Assembly (NCBI GenBank): GCA_963921245.4
Contig: CAWUEY030000001.1
Span: 1,178,001 to 1,242,000 of the forward strand
From: JABJGO01 sp963921245
GTDB lineage: Bacteria > Pseudomonadota > Alphaproteobacteria > Rhodospirillales > Casp-alpha2
Direction: 5' to 3'
DNA length: 64,000 bases
The notes under the pieces: model-generated
Database searches by the model: none
Seen by the model: the letters and a program-made list of their open reading frames with translations, nothing else
Told to the model about the DNA's origin: nothing
Position numbers and translations under genes: made by a program
Part shown: positions 34,647-45,446 of the stretch, piece after piece
Numbering within the stretch: position 1 is the first letter of the stretch
Layout of the letters: the number at the start of each line of letters is the position of its first letter

Positions 34647-35756
34647 TTACTCAGCGCGTCCACCAATGGTCCAGGCCCCTTCGGATTGTGACAGCAAGAG
34701 GTCGTTCTGGGCCAGCGCGACCTGTAACTGTTCGATACCGCCGAGGTAGTGGACGTTGATGCGGGCTTCATCGCGCGACAACAAAACAACTTCCAGATCG
34801 AGGACTATGGTCGTTCCTTTGATGCGCTTGTGAATTTTCATCCACTCGGGGAGCGACGCGATGGGTACGGATGCCGCCAGAACGCCCCGGTCATCCAGGC
34901 GCATCAGATTGTCGCGTTTCCACTCTTCCTCGATGGTATCAGCGATACCGCGGGCGGCTCGTGAAAGAAGGGTATGCAGCGGCTCGTTGGCCTCAGCGGA
35001 AAACCTTAGAGATTGTTTTGTCCCATCAAATCCGGGACCAAACCGGCTGACCTGGACCTCGAGGCCTGTGAAGCTTGCAGACAAGGTATTGAGGGAGGCA
35101 TGAACCACCAGAACAGATCCACTGTTGTATCGCTGTGAAAGAGCGCGCAAACGATTGATATCACCTGAAATGGCATGTTGAGCCCCAATATTTGAGATAT
35201 CGCCCAGGTCGCCGTTGGGGCTTTCAAGAGGAACCATGCGACCGGCATTGTTCAATTGTGACCACACCGAGCGCCACAGGTTGTCCTCTTCCCACAAACT
35301 GTATCGACCATTGTGCTCGAGAACCGCGACAACGAGAACAGGTTTGCTGATGGTTTCGGAAAACGGAATGCCGAACTCACTTAGCAGGTAACGGATGTCG
35401 TCACTTCTGAACCGGACATGCATATTGGCAAGATACCGTACCGAGGACGTTTTTTCGTCCGATACGGAAAAGTCCTGAATATAGGTGGAAATAGTGGCTT
35501 CATCCGGAGTAGGCAGCTGGCTGTGATATTCGCGCGGCGTAATACGCTGTAAAAGCTGAATAAAGGCCTGGCGTTCACCATTTGCAAGGGCCAATTTTCG
35601 GGCCGCTGCGGCTGATTCGGCCGTCGCATCAACCGCAACATTGAGGACTTCATAAACGTTTGCAGAGGCCTGGGCCCCGTGCGGTTCTGTGCCCCAAATA
35701 AAAACAAGGACCGGGACGATCAGGGCGATCCTGTAGAGAGGCTGGATACGACGCAT
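34647..35756 (-). CDS. DUF2066 exported protein
   Basis: A 369-residue protein with a Sec signal peptide ([20 protein letters not shown], cleavage near GAQA-SA). DUF2066 features are visible: the early [21 protein letters not shown] repeat-like helix (core [17 protein letters not shown]) and [12 protein letters not shown]. There is no catalytic motif. The family function is unknown; its linkage to PerM and hdaA upstream of purM is common in alphaproteobacteria. It is divergent from purM with 123 bases between the two starts. Confidence 0.85.
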   Translation of the reverse strand: MRRIQPLYRIALIVPVLVFIWGTEPHGAQASANVYEVLNVAVDATAESAAAARKLALANGERQAFIQLLQRITPREYHSQLPTPDEATISTYIQDFSVSDEKTSSVRYLANMHVRFRSDDIRYLLSEFGIPFSETISKPVLVVAVLEHNGRYSLWEEDNLWRSVWSQLNNAGRMVPLESPNGDLGDISNIGAQHAISGDINRLRALSQRYNSGSVLVVHASLNTLSASFTGLEVQVSRFGPGFDGTKQSLRFSAEANEPLHTLLSRAARGIADTIEEEWKRDNLMRLDDRGVLAASVPIASLPEWMKIHKRIKGTTIVLDLEVVLLSRDEARINVHYLGGIEQLQVALAQNDLLLSQSEGAWTIGGRAE

Positions 35757-35879
35757 GGGCCACCCAGTTTTCCTGTTCGATCATTCCTGTTGGCAATACC
35801 CGCAAACTGGGGTATTTCCCAACCGGCCACAAGGTGCCCTGTTCGGGGGGCGCAAGGCAAGCGAAATCAGGGAATTTCC

Positions 35880-36962
35880 ATGTCAGACAGATCAGGAACG
35901 AACGAACTGAGTTATCGCGAGGCTGGTGTCAGTATTGACGCCGGAAATGAGTTGGTGGCGGCCATCAAGCCGCTGGCCAAATCGACGACTCGATCCGGTG
36001 TTATGGCCGGTTTGGGCGGTTTTGGCGGATTTTTTGATGTAAAGGCAGCGGGTTATGACGACCCGGTGCTGGTTGCGGCCAATGACGGGGTTGGAACGAA
36101 GCTCAAGATCGCAATTGAAACAGGTATTCACGAGACAGTGGGAATAGATCTGGTCGCCATGTGCGTGAATGACCTGGTGGTTCAGGGAGCCGAACCTCTG
36201 TTTTTTCTGGATTATCTGGCCACGGGCGCACTTGATGTTGAGGTTGCAAGGACGATCATAAGCGGCATTGCCGATGGCTGCATCCAGGCCGATTGCGCGT
36301 TGATCGGCGGCGAAACGGCGGAAATGCCGGGGATGTATAGTGGCGAGGACTATGATCTTGCCGGTTTTTGCGTCGGCGCCGTTGAGCGGGGACAGGAACT
36401 AACCGGTGATGCTGTCTCGGAAGGTGATGTGGTTTTGGGGCTGGCGTCCAATGGTGTCCATTCAAATGGTTTTTCTCTTGTGCGAAAAATTCTGGAGCTG
36501 ACAGGCAATGGCTTTCTGGATGATGCCCCCTTTTCCTCGGGCGAGAGTTTTGGTCAGGTCCTGCTGACGCCAACCCGAATCTACGTGGCTGGTTGCCTCG
36601 CGGCAATCCGGAGCGGTGGCGTTCATGCCTTTGCCCATATCACGGGGGGCGGACTGACAGAGAATATCCCGAGAGTATTGCCGGAATCATTGGGGGTTCG
36701 GATCGATCCCACCAACTGGCAACCGCCTGCGGTGTTTGGCTGGCTTGCAAACGCCGGTGGTGTTCCTGCGGAAGAAATGGTACGGACGTTCAACTGCGGG
36801 ATTGGCATGGTTGCCATTGTTTCTGCCGGGCACGCGGAGGCCGTTTCCGGTGTTTTGGCTGAACACGGGGAAACCGTGTATACTATCGGTCATGTTGTGC
36901 CTCGTGCCAGGGGGGGCGAGGCGGTCATCATAGACGGGATCGACTCCCTATGGACACGCTGA
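35880..36962 (+). CDS. purM: Phosphoribosylformylglycinamidine cyclo-ligase
   Basis: AIR synthetase, the fifth step of purine synthesis. The 360-residue protein has [17 protein letters not shown] near the start, [10 protein letters not shown] (ATP binding), [19 protein letters not shown] (core VNDLVVQGA), [11 protein letters not shown] and [16 protein letters not shown]. The ATG at 35880 is used; an in-frame extension of 67 codons upstream overlaps the DUF2066 start and lacks family similarity. It overlaps purN by 13 bases. Confidence 0.96.
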   Translation: MSDRSGTNELSYREAGVSIDAGNELVAAIKPLAKSTTRSGVMAGLGGFGGFFDVKAAGYDDPVLVAANDGVGTKLKIAIETGIHETVGIDLVAMCVNDLVVQGAEPLFFLDYLATGALDVEVARTIISGIADGCIQADCALIGGETAEMPGMYSGEDYDLAGFCVGAVERGQELTGDAVSEGDVVLGLASNGVHSNGFSLVRKILELTGNGFLDDAPFSSGESFGQVLLTPTRIYVAGCLAAIRSGGVHAFAHITGGGLTENIPRVLPESLGVRIDPTNWQPPAVFGWLANAGGVPAEEMVRTFNCGIGMVAIVSAGHAEAVSGVLAEHGETVYTIGHVVPRARGGEAVIIDGIDSLWTR

Positions 36963-37606
36963 GACTGGCCGTTTTGATTTCAGGGCGGGGAAGCAATCTT
37001 CAGGCTTTGATCGACGCCTGTAATGCCCCTGACTACCCAGCTGAAATCGTCCTCGTGCTATCCAACCGTGAAAGTGCCAGGGGGCTCGAGCGAGCAACCG
37101 ACGCCGGTATTGAAACGGCGGTTATTCAGCCGCGCGATTTCGACAATCGTGAGGATTTCGATTCGGCGCTCAATCAGCGTATTCGAGAATCGGGTGCGAC
37201 GTTGGTCTGTCTCGCCGGATTTTTATGGCTTTTGGGAGAAGATTTTGTCCATGCCTGGCGTGACAGGTTGCTGAACATTCATCCTTCCCTGCTCCCTGCT
37301 TTTCGCGGCCTGAATGTTCAGGCCCAGGCCGTGGAGATGGGGGTAAGATACTCTGGCTGTACAGTCCATTACGTGCGATCGGAACTGGATGACGGCCCGA
37401 TCATTGCGCAAGCTGTCGTGCCGGTATTGGCAGACGATACGGACCATGAGCTATCCGCGCGAATTCTGGAGCAGGAGCACGTTCTCTATCCGCGTGTCGT
37501 CCGCTGGATTGCGGAGGGAAAAGTACGGGTTTCCGGCGGGCGGGTCTTGATCGATGATACGGTCCAGGACCCGACGGTGCTCACCAGTCCCTTGGACAGT
37601 GCATGA
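36950..37606 (+). CDS. purN: Phosphoribosylglycinamide formyltransferase
   Basis: Transfers formyl from 10-formyl-THF to GAR. The 218-residue protein has the substrate loop [16 protein letters not shown], the catalytic triad asparagine and histidine in [13 protein letters not shown] (about 105-117) and the aspartate in [13 protein letters not shown]. The start lies inside the purM 3' end (13-base overlap). It converges on ndk across a hairpin. Confidence 0.96.
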   Translation: MDTLRLAVLISGRGSNLQALIDACNAPDYPAEIVLVLSNRESARGLERATDAGIETAVIQPRDFDNREDFDSALNQRIRESGATLVCLAGFLWLLGEDFVHAWRDRLLNIHPSLLPAFRGLNVQAQAVEMGVRYSGCTVHYVRSELDDGPIIAQAVVPVLADDTDHELSARILEQEHVLYPRVVRWIAEGKVRVSGGRVLIDDTVQDPTVLTSPLDSA

Positions 37607-37614
37607 CTTTCTAT

Positions 37615-37641
37615 AAAAAAACGCCGCCGCCGCCCGGCGGC
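37615..37641 (-). terminator. Rho-independent terminator of ndk
   Basis: On the minus strand GCCGCC and GGCGGC form a GC-only stem (4-base loop), followed by GGCG and seven T. It starts 28 bases after the ndk stop. A second small hairpin (GCAAAA/TTTTGC, 37645-37662) lies between. purN on the plus strand ends 8 bases before it, and the stem may stop it too. Confidence 0.75.
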
Positions 37642-37668
37642 TTTGCAAAACCCTGTTTTTGCGAAAAA

Positions 37669-38091
37669 TTAGCCGACAATTTCCAATTTGCTGAAGAAAT
37701 AGGCGATCTCTTCTGCAGCGGTTTCCGGTGCGTCGGAGCCGTGAACGGAATTGGCTTCGATGCTCTCGGCAAAATCGCGACGGATGGTGCCTTCATCGGC
37801 ATTGGCGGGATTTGTTGCGCCCATGATTTCGCGATTTTTGGTGATGGCGCTATCGCCTTCGAGAACCTGAACCACAATCGGGCCGGAGCACATAAAGGTG
37901 CAGAGATCATCGAAAAAAGCCCGTTCGCGGTGAACGACATAAAACCCCTCGGCTTGTTCACGGCTCAGGCTAAGGCGTTTCTGAGCAACGATACGCAGGC
38001 CTGCGTCTTCGAATCGGGCGTTGATTTGACCTGTCAGGTTACGACGGGTGGCGTCCGGCTTGATAATCGACAAGGTACGTTCGACAGCCAT
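37669..38091 (-). CDS. ndk: Nucleoside diphosphate kinase
   Basis: Balances nucleoside triphosphate pools through a phosphohistidine. The 140-residue protein starts [20 protein letters not shown] and has the catalytic histidine in [13 protein letters not shown] (H117), with EIAYFF after it. The start ATG 38091 is the family start, with GGAGG-like bases (AAGGAGG) upstream; an in-frame ATG at 38205 has no similarity. The gene is followed by a GC-rich terminator. Confidence 0.97.
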   Translation of the reverse strand: MAVERTLSIIKPDATRRNLTGQINARFEDAGLRIVAQKRLSLSREQAEGFYVVHRERAFFDDLCTFMCSGPIVVQVLEGDSAITKNREIMGATNPANADEGTIRRDFAESIEANSVHGSDAPETAAEEIAYFFSKLEIVG

Positions 38092-38239
38092 GGGCTGACC
38101 TCCTTCAAGGTTGCAGTAGTGCTGGTCTTGCTTCGGACAAATCCCAAAGCTTTGTGCGGCGGCGTTATAACGACTGGAGACCGGTCTTGCAACCGCATGT
38201 GTCATGGAATTCTGTCTGAGTAGAAAAATCGAAAACAGG

Positions 38240-39496
38240 CTAAAATCGCGACACTCTGAACGGAGAAAGATCGATGGGTGGTGTCCTATTGCAAATCAGG
38301 TCTGCAATCAACTGCGCGGTTGCTGGTGCCTGGGTCAGGCCAAGGTGCCCATGCCCGAAGGCGTAAAATACATCGGGGTGCCCGCTGGACCGACTGATGA
38401 CAGGTAGCGAGTCGGGCAGTGATGGGCGATTCCCCATCCATTGAACGCCCTCTGTCGATGTCAGGTTCGGCAAAAATCGTTTTGCCTTGATCAGCATGGC
38501 GTCTGATCGCTTGAAATTGGGTGGGCTTTCAAGCCCGCCGAGCTCGGCGGCACCACCGATTCTCAGACCACTGGTCAGTGGAGAGGCGACAAAGCCGTGG
38601 TCGGCAAAGGTGATCGGTTGTCTGAGCTGAATATCAGGGTCGGCGATGGTTGTGTTGTATCCTCTTTCTGCCTGGAGCGGGATGCCGCGATCAAACGGCC
38701 GTGCCAATTGATGAGACCAGGCCCCGGCGGCAATCACGAGGGAGTCAAACCGTCGGCCATTTTCGGTTTTACCGGTTCGAACCAGAACGCCGGAGTCACT
38801 GTCACCCTGGATGGTGTCTACTTTTTCATCCAGGTATTGCACACTCCGCGAAAACGCGTAGTCAGCAAGCGCGACACCAATCTCATAGGGGTCCGTTGTC
38901 ATAATCCAGTCGGGGATGTGGACTCCGTGCGTTATAACAGGTCCCAATTCCGGTTCGAGAGCATATAAATCGGCACCGGAGACATAGGAGAACTCGACCC
39001 CCATCTCGCGCCTGAGTTCCCATCCCCATCGTGCTGCGTTGAAGGTGTGTGCGCTCTCATAAACGTGGATTTCGCCCGGCTTGCGAAGCATGTGTTCAAT
39101 CCCGGCGGTTTTGGACAGTAACGGCCATGCCGCCGCGGAAAGCTTCATGAGGGCGGCCTGGGCGGCGGCACTGTATCGGACTTGTGATTTGCTGCTGGCT
39201 TTTGCAAACCTCAACAACCATGGCAGCAGGAATGGCAAATGGGATACCCGGACGGAAAGCGGTCCGAGCGGGTCAAGCAGCCACTTCGGAGCCTTTACAA
39301 GAATTCCGGGAGAAGCCAGTGGCAGGACTTCTGCTGTGGCAATGGAGCCAGCATTGCCGCGCGAGGTGACCGTGCATGGTGGATTGTTGTCAATCAACGT
39401 AACGGAGAACCCTCGCTGTTTGAGTTCAATAGAGCAACAGATGCCGACAATGCCAGCGCCAATCACGGCAACGTATTTGTTCTCTTCTTGCGCCAT
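38240..39496 (-). CDS. DadA-like FAD-dependent D-amino acid oxidoreductase
   Basis: A 418-residue flavoprotein of the DAO family. The dinucleotide site is [15 protein letters not shown] (about 10-24), followed by a GNAGSIA motif, [13 protein letters not shown], and the C-terminal [15 protein letters not shown] flavin contact. Length and layout fit D-amino acid dehydrogenase (DadA) more than sarcosine oxidase. The nearby alr is about 36 kb away, so no operon evidence supports D-alanine as substrate. It is divergent from the ABC-F gene with 62 bases between. Confidence 0.82.
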   Translation of the reverse strand: MAQEENKYVAVIGAGIVGICCSIELKQRGFSVTLIDNNPPCTVTSRGNAGSIATAEVLPLASPGILVKAPKWLLDPLGPLSVRVSHLPFLLPWLLRFAKASSKSQVRYSAAAQAALMKLSAAAWPLLSKTAGIEHMLRKPGEIHVYESAHTFNAARWGWELRREMGVEFSYVSGADLYALEPELGPVITHGVHIPDWIMTTDPYEIGVALADYAFSRSVQYLDEKVDTIQGDSDSGVLVRTGKTENGRRFDSLVIAAGAWSHQLARPFDRGIPLQAERGYNTTIADPDIQLRQPITFADHGFVASPLTSGLRIGGAAELGGLESPPNFKRSDAMLIKAKRFLPNLTSTEGVQWMGNRPSLPDSLPVISRSSGHPDVFYAFGHGHLGLTQAPATAQLIADLICNRTPPIDLSPFRVSRF

Positions 39497-39558
39497 GAAT
39501 ATCCCTTGCTTTGAAATCCGGGTATTTTCTTGCCAACCGGCATGTTATGTAGCGCGCC

Positions 39559-41478
39559 ATGCTGCACGTCAATGATATCACTTACCGGATTGCCGGACGT
39601 GTTCTCTTTGAAGACGCTACGGTTGCTGTATCGGCCAATCACAAGGTTGGGCTTGTCGGCCCCAACGGGAGCGGCAAGACCACACTGATGCGCCTTATCC
39701 TTGGCGAGTTACAGCTTGATAATGGCAGTATTTCCCTGCAACCCGAGACCCTGACAGCAACAGTCGCACAGGAAGCGCCCGGTGGGCAAACCAGCCTCAT
39801 TGACAGCGTGCTGGCCGCGGACGAGGAACGCTGTCGTCTGATGGCGGAGTCCGAACACGCAACCGACCCGGCGCGGATTGCTGATATCCATACCCGGCTT
39901 TCCGATATCGACGCTTATACCGCGCCGACCCGGGCGGCATCCATCCTCAGCGGTTTGGGGTTCTCAGAAGCCGAACAGCATCAACCTCTAGACAGTTTTT
40001 CCGGCGGCTGGCGTATGCGTGTCGCCCTGGCATCGACGCTATTTACAAATCCGGATGTGTTGCTTCTGGACGAGCCGACTAACCATCTGGACCTGGAAGC
40101 GGCGTTATGGCTGGAGAACTACCTGAGATCCTGGGGCGGAACCATTCTGATGATCAGTCATGATCGGTCGTTTTTAAACGCCGTGGCAGGCGAGATTATC
40201 CATCTGGAAAATCGGAAACTGGTTCGCTATGTCGGCAACTACGATCAGTTCGAACGCACCCGCCGTGAACGACAGGAACTGAATGCGAAATTGCGCGCCC
40301 GCCAAATGGCGGAGCGGCGCCATATTCAGACGTTTGTGGACCGGTTCCGCTACAAGGCCAGCAAGGCTCGACAGGCGCAAAGTCGTCTTAAAATGCTGGC
40401 GCGGATGGAACCCATCGCCGCCCATATGGAAGACAGGACGGTCAAATTCGATTTCCCGAAACCCGATGGCCTGTCGCCGCCCTTGATCCTGATGGATAAT
40501 GTGGATGTGGGGTATGCGTCCGGTAAACCGGTCTTGCGGAAACTGGACCGCCGCATTGATATGGATGATCGCATTGGAATGCTGGGTGCCAATGGCAATG
40601 GTAAATCAACACTGGCAAAACTTATCGCCGACCGACTCAAACTCATGGATGGCAAGATACAGAAATCGCCAAAGCTGCGGGTCGGTTATTTCGCCCAGCA
40701 TCAGCTGGAGGACCTGACGCCGGGTGCCACGGCGGTTGAACACTTGCGTTGCCTGATGGCGATGGAGCCTGAGTCCCGGGTTAGGGCACACCTCGGTAAA
40801 TTCGGCCTGGATGGCGACCGTGCAGATGTGCGGGCTGATAACCTTTCAGGCGGAGAAAAAGCACGCCTTGTCTTCGCCATGATCAGTCGGGAAGCCCCGC
40901 ATATTCTGGTGCTTGATGAACCAACCAACCATTTGGATGTGGATGCTCGTGAAGCCCTGGTCCATGCCCTGAATATCTTTGAGGGAGCGGTGATTATTAT
41001 CAGCCACGATGCCCACCTGTTGAAAGCAACCTGTGATCGGCTGTGGCTGGTGGAAGACGGGGTATGCAAAGATTACGACGGTGACTTGAAAGAATACGCC
41101 GAAATGTTGGTCCGGCAACGGCGGATAGAGAGAAAGACGGCATCACCCGTTGCACAGGAGGCACCAGTGTCCGAAGCCAGAAACAAAAAGCAGCAGCGCA
41201 GGCATCGGGCCGAGGCGCGGGCGCTGTCAGCGAACTTGCGCAACGCCGTTCGGAATGCAGAGAAAACCATGGAAGAACTCTCGACGCGTCTACATAAACT
41301 GGAAACGCGACTTTCCGATCCAGCCCTCTATGATGGTAACGACGAAGAGCGTGTCGCCTTGCAAAACGAGCACAAGATTGCCAGGGCGGAAATGTCTGAA
41401 GCCGAAGAGATCTGGCTTGCCGCGTCCGCCGATCTGGAAGCCGCGAGCAAGGTTTCTGTGGTCACGCCCTTAAAATGA
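39559..41478 (+). CDS. ABC-F family ATPase (Uup/YheS-like)
   Basis: Soluble tandem ABC ATPase of the ribosome-associated ABC-F group. The 639-residue protein has Walker A GPNGSGKTTL (about 32-41), signature FSGGWRMR and Walker B LLLDEPTNHLDLE in the first half; the arginine-rich P-site tRNA interaction linker (about 235-285, ERRHIQTFVDRFRYKASKA core); then GANGNGKSTL, LSGGEKAR and LVLDEPTNHLDVD. A C-terminal coiled coil (about 530-630) favours Uup- or YheS-type over EttA. It has no membrane segments and no permease neighbour. Confidence 0.92.
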   Translation: MLHVNDITYRIAGRVLFEDATVAVSANHKVGLVGPNGSGKTTLMRLILGELQLDNGSISLQPETLTATVAQEAPGGQTSLIDSVLAADEERCRLMAESEHATDPARIADIHTRLSDIDAYTAPTRAASILSGLGFSEAEQHQPLDSFSGGWRMRVALASTLFTNPDVLLLDEPTNHLDLEAALWLENYLRSWGGTILMISHDRSFLNAVAGEIIHLENRKLVRYVGNYDQFERTRRERQELNAKLRARQMAERRHIQTFVDRFRYKASKARQAQSRLKMLARMEPIAAHMEDRTVKFDFPKPDGLSPPLILMDNVDVGYASGKPVLRKLDRRIDMDDRIGMLGANGNGKSTLAKLIADRLKLMDGKIQKSPKLRVGYFAQHQLEDLTPGATAVEHLRCLMAMEPESRVRAHLGKFGLDGDRADVRADNLSGGEKARLVFAMISREAPHILVLDEPTNHLDVDAREALVHALNIFEGAVIIISHDAHLLKATCDRLWLVEDGVCKDYDGDLKEYAEMLVRQRRIERKTASPVAQEAPVSEARNKKQQRRHRAEARALSANLRNAVRNAEKTMEELSTRLHKLETRLSDPALYDGNDEERVALQNEHKIARAEMSEAEEIWLAASADLEAASKVSVVTPLK

Positions 41479-41655
41479 CGGCTAAGCCGATTTGGCGCTG
41501 CGGAATATGAAATCGCCGCTTCGGTGAAATTGCCCGCGAAGGCTCGGAAGGAGCAATCTTGATCCGGTCGTCAGCATATGAAGCGCACCGGGCTCGTCCG
41601 TTGAAGGAGTGCAGGCAAGCGCATTGACAGGGCGTTCTTCCAGCGCGACGAGGTG

Positions 41656-42444
41656 TCAGCCGACCCGCCCGTAAAAACCCATTTGCTCTTCCTTGCTGAA
41701 CCGGACGTCCGGGCGTTCATAGTAGGAAAACACGGCGATGACCCGTTGGCGGTCTCCGACAACAGGCGTTACCCGGTGCAGGGTGTTTTTCCCCCGAAAC
41801 ACATTGAGCGTACCGGCATCCAGTTTCAGCTGTTGAATCTGACTATCACGTCCGTCAAGGGTTTCGGCAACACCGTCATAATTCGGATCTTCGGCGGAAC
41901 GGAGGTCGGCGCGGTATTCAAAATGTCCACCCTGTTCCGGTGCCTGCAAGAGAAGAGTTGTGGTGAATTCGGAGCGGTCGAAATGCCAGTTGAGTGCCTC
42001 GCTCTCGTGATAGGCCATGACATTCATGCAGGCTAGTCGGTCGGGCATGGTATAGAGCTTTTCTTTTTGCATAACCCGCGCCAGAAAGTCCCGGAACGGT
42101 TCCCAATCGTACAAGGAAACGATGTCGTTTTCGGGGATTTGGTCCGCGCACACGGTGTGGTTGACGGTTTCCATTTTCTTCAATGCAGGGTGATCCGCCG
42201 CCACGACGTCAACAGCCTCTTCGAAATAGATGTTATGCTCGCGTTTGTGCTCGAACGAGGCCGCGCGCATGACCGGCATGACATTGTCCAAGATACGCTC
42301 AACGGCATGGGGGCTGAGAAAGTTTTTCAGATTGAACATACCGCCCCGATTGAGGTCGCGTTGGCACTCTGTAATCAGGGATTTTGCCGCCGGGCCATTC
42401 AGGTCATCCAAGGGGTAACGGCTCAGATTGACAATCTCATCCAT
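41656..42444 (-). CDS. 2OG-Fe(II) oxygenase resembling BesD/HalD halogenases, with hydroxylase HxD motif
   Basis: A 262-residue cupin-fold oxygenase. Iron ligands are H154 and D156 (LNWHFDRSEFTTTLLLQ) and H223 (NTLHRVTPV); R234 (DRQRVIAVFSY) should bind 2-oxoglutarate. The overall pattern (SRYPLD start, IPENDIVSLYDWEPFRDFLA, GGHFEYRADLRSAEDPNYD, LDAGTLNVFRGK, FYGR end) is, from memory, that of the BesD/HalD amino-acid halogenase family. Halogenases have glycine where D156 is, leaving room for chloride; with aspartate this should be a hydroxylase or desaturase. The substrate is unknown, perhaps a free amino acid. It is the second gene of a pair with a membrane desaturase, 26 bases apart. Confidence 0.75.
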   Translation of the reverse strand: MDEIVNLSRYPLDDLNGPAAKSLITECQRDLNRGGMFNLKNFLSPHAVERILDNVMPVMRAASFEHKREHNIYFEEAVDVVAADHPALKKMETVNHTVCADQIPENDIVSLYDWEPFRDFLARVMQKEKLYTMPDRLACMNVMAYHESEALNWHFDRSEFTTTLLLQAPEQGGHFEYRADLRSAEDPNYDGVAETLDGRDSQIQQLKLDAGTLNVFRGKNTLHRVTPVVGDRQRVIAVFSYYERPDVRFSKEEQMGFYGRVG

Positions 42445-42470
42445 GACGTTCTGTTCCCTATCCGGTTCCC

Positions 42471-43370
42471 TTAACGCATCAACTGTTTGCTGAAGGATTT
42501 GTGAAAGTCAATGTATCCGTCGGATGTAACCCGCAGGTGGTCGCGGATCATCCGATGCAGTTCGGGTAACCGGTGAAATGGCACCGCCGGAAAGATATGG
42601 TGTTCTGTATGGTAAGGCATGTTCCACATGAAAAACCGAACGAGCCTGGTCGTGAAGGTGGTACGCGTATTCTCAAACATATTTTCGACAAAGGCACACC
42701 CGCCATGCTCGGCAAGCAGATAAGCCCGCAGGAAGGGTTGAGCAACTATAGCCGGAACAATCCACGCCCAGAATACGTCAAGTCGTTCTCCGTACAATGA
42801 TGCTGTTATCAGAAGGCCGTAAAGCGCGATCAGGACACGGGATTCCCGCTGGATAGCGGCCCGATCCCGCTCAGGAACGTACGTATCCCTGTTCTTCCCC
42901 AATCCATTGATGAGCAGCACTTTGCCATGGGAAATCCAGACCGGAATACCCGAGAGATACCACAGGTATTGCGACCAGGTTCGGGGTCTCGGCTCGGCGA
43001 GTTCCGGGTCGCGCTCAGGCTCATTGGTATAGCGATGGTGGGCGGTATGAAAGTGCCTAAACCAGAGCGGTGGCAAGAACAACATAAACCCGCTGACCCG
43101 GGCGGCCGTGGTATTCAGCCAACCGCTCCGAAACGGAGATTTGTGAATTGTTTCATGCAGCAATGAAAACAACGAAATAATCAGCAGCCCTTGTGGCAGC
43201 AACAGAACCGGCCAGTGCGGTACCTGCCAAGCGATACAAAAACCCAACACAACGATCAGACCCCAGTGAATAGTCAGGCGAAACAGGCCGGGACCATTCC
43301 GGCGTGCAAGTAGTGAGCGGCGGCGTTCCAGACTGAATGTTTTGAGTACAGCAACGTGATCAGGTTTCAT
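42471..43370 (-). CDS. Membrane fatty-acid-desaturase-fold di-iron enzyme
   Basis: A 299-residue integral membrane protein with the three histidine boxes of the desaturase/hydroxylase superfamily: HETIHKS (about 92-98), HFHTAHHRYTN (about 124-134) and YHTEHHIFP (about 255-263). Hydrophobic segments lie at about 32-50, 60-85, 108-122 and 180-215. The substrate may be an acyl chain, a carotenoid or an aminolipid headgroup; a related di-iron protein, OlsE, hydroxylates ornithine lipids. It heads a two-gene unit with the 2OG oxygenase. Confidence 0.85.
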   Translation of the reverse strand: MKPDHVAVLKTFSLERRRSLLARRNGPGLFRLTIHWGLIVVLGFCIAWQVPHWPVLLLPQGLLIISLFSLLHETIHKSPFRSGWLNTTAARVSGFMLFLPPLWFRHFHTAHHRYTNEPERDPELAEPRPRTWSQYLWYLSGIPVWISHGKVLLINGLGKNRDTYVPERDRAAIQRESRVLIALYGLLITASLYGERLDVFWAWIVPAIVAQPFLRAYLLAEHGGCAFVENMFENTRTTFTTRLVRFFMWNMPYHTEHHIFPAVPFHRLPELHRMIRDHLRVTSDGYIDFHKSFSKQLMR

Positions 43371-43585
43371 ATCAACGAGTCCGATCTTCCGATGAATTCA
43401 GGAGGATCATCTTGCGTATAGCATTTAAGTTCAAGCCCGCGGTCTCGTAGGGTCATGTTGGATCATTGTAGGGTGATAGACAAATTCTGTCCGTCAACAA
43501 GGGACCGCTTGACAAACATGGGTTCTTGGTGACTTTTCACGCCCTGACTTTCCAGGCGCGGACCATATTGATGAGGGCTCGATCA

Positions 43586-45376
43586 ATGCATCCCTATCGC
43601 ACACACACTTGCGGCGATTTGCGCCTAGCGGACGCGCAATCCGAGGTAAGGCTTTCCGGGTGGGTTCACAGAAAACGCGATCATGGTAACCTGCTGTTTG
43701 TCGATTTGCGCGATCAATACGGATTGACCCAGTGCGTCATCGAGGTTTCCAGCCCCTTGTTTTCTGTCGTCGAAGAATCGCGGCCCGAAAGTGTAGTGAC
43801 GGTAACGGGAACGGTTGTTAAGCGCAGCGAAGAAACCATCAATGCAGCCCTGCCAACCGGAGAGGTAGAAGTTGCCATCGAACAGATTTCGATCGAAAGC
43901 CCGGCACAGGTACTACCCATGCAGGTTGCCGGGGACTCCGAAGCCGGTGAGGAAATTCGACTGCGCCACCGTTTTTTGGATTTGCGCCGCGAGAAGCTGC
44001 ACAACAATATCATACTGCGGAGCCAAATCATTTCCTCGATCCGTCGACGGATGATTGATCAGGGATTTAATGAGTTCCAGACCCCCATTCTGACCGCTTC
44101 GTCACCGGAAGGTGCTCGGGATTATCTGGTGCCGAGCCGCAATCATCCGGGACAGTTCTATGCCCTGCCGCAAGCCCCGCAACAGTTCAAGCAATTGTTA
44201 ATGGTGTCCGGGTTTGACCGGTACTTCCAGATCGCGCCGTGTTTCCGCGATGAAGATGCCAGGGCGGATCGTAGTCCGGGTGAGTTCTACCAACTCGACT
44301 TTGAAATGGCATTTGTGACACAGGAAGACGTATTTACCGCAATAGAACCCGTGCTGGCCGGCGTTTTTGAAGAGTTCGCCGGGGATCGCAAGGTTACCCC
44401 TGCGCCCTTTCCACAAATTACCTTCAGGGACTCTATGGTGCAGTACGGTTCTGACAAGCCGGATATGAGAAACCCTGTTCTGATGTCGGACGTTACTGAA
44501 GCCTTTCGTGATTCCGGCTTCGGGTTGTTTGCACGTAATATTGAAAAAGGCGCCGTTGTTCGGGCTATTCCGGCACCGGGTGCGGCGGCGCGTCCACGCA
44601 GTTTCTTCGATAAACTGAATGACTGGGCACGGGAATCAGGCGCAGGCGGATTGGGCTATATCATCTTTGCCGATGGAGAGGCCCGTGGGCCTATTGGCAA
44701 AAACCTAGAGGCCGCCCGCATTCAATCCATTCGTGAGACCACCGGGGTTTCCGATGGCGATGCCGTGTTTTTTGCCTGTGGTGACAAGAAAGACGTTGAG
44801 CCCTTCGCCGGTCTGGCCCGCGAGCGTATTTGTGACGAGCTAGAATTGCGAGAAGAGGGCGTCTTCCGTTTCTGTTGGATCGTGGATTATCCCATGTACG
44901 AACAGGACGAGGACACAGGCAAGGTGGCGTTCAGCCACAACCCGTTTTCCATGCCGCAGGGTGGCCTGGAAGCGCTGGAGTCCGGGGATCCTCTCGATAT
45001 CCTTGCGTTTCAGTATGATATTGTCTGCAACGGCATTGAACTGTGTTCGGGCGCTATCCGCAATCACCGGGTAGACATCATGGTCAAAGCCTTCGAGATT
45101 GCCGGGTACGGACCGGAAGTTGTGGAAGAAAAATTTGGCGGTATGCTGAATGCATTCCGCTATGGCGCTCCGCCTCATGGTGGCGCTGCACCGGGCATTG
45201 ATCGAATTGTCATGTTGCTGGCCGATGAGCCGAATATTCGTGAGGTTATTGCGTTTCCGCTTAACCAGCAGGCCGAGGATTTGCTGATGGTGGCGCCGAG
45301 CGCTGCTGATCAAACACATCTCGAGGAGCTCCACCTGAAAGTCGTGATGCCGAAAGCCGTTAAAACTGACGGCTGA
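43586..45376 (+). CDS. aspS: Aspartyl-tRNA synthetase
   Basis: Class II synthetase that charges tRNA-Asp (and probably tRNA-Asn). The 596-residue protein starts [16 protein letters not shown], the family start; in-frame ATGs at 43526 and 43571 are thus rejected. The OB-fold is at about 1-105 ([11 protein letters not shown]), class II motif 1 around 140-175, motif 2 [19 protein letters not shown] (core [10 protein letters not shown]), the bacterial GAD insertion (about 285-420), and motif 3 [20 protein letters not shown] box lies 72-77 bases upstream. Confidence 0.97.
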   Translation: MHPYRTHTCGDLRLADAQSEVRLSGWVHRKRDHGNLLFVDLRDQYGLTQCVIEVSSPLFSVVEESRPESVVTVTGTVVKRSEETINAALPTGEVEVAIEQISIESPAQVLPMQVAGDSEAGEEIRLRHRFLDLRREKLHNNIILRSQIISSIRRRMIDQGFNEFQTPILTASSPEGARDYLVPSRNHPGQFYALPQAPQQFKQLLMVSGFDRYFQIAPCFRDEDARADRSPGEFYQLDFEMAFVTQEDVFTAIEPVLAGVFEEFAGDRKVTPAPFPQITFRDSMVQYGSDKPDMRNPVLMSDVTEAFRDSGFGLFARNIEKGAVVRAIPAPGAAARPRSFFDKLNDWARESGAGGLGYIIFADGEARGPIGKNLEAARIQSIRETTGVSDGDAVFFACGDKKDVEPFAGLARERICDELELREEGVFRFCWIVDYPMYEQDEDTGKVAFSHNPFSMPQGGLEALESGDPLDILAFQYDIVCNGIELCSGAIRNHRVDIMVKAFEIAGYGPEVVEEKFGGMLNAFRYGAPPHGGAAPGIDRIVMLLADEPNIREVIAFPLNQQAEDLLMVAPSAADQTHLEELHLKVVMPKAVKTDG

Positions 45377-45446
45377 TCCTCTGTTTACGGTTGAAACAGT
45401 TGGAATAGCACACGTTCTTTCCGCGTTTAGCTATTGCCTCTCGGTC

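Noticed and set aside
35679..35879. A 67-codon N-terminal extension of purM
   Set aside because: It overlaps the start of the divergent DUF2066 gene, has no PurM similarity, and the family starts near [12 protein letters not shown].
41479..41655. The gap between the ABC-F gene and the 2OG oxygenase
   Set aside because: Searched for a small gene or terminator; nothing convincing was found on either strand.
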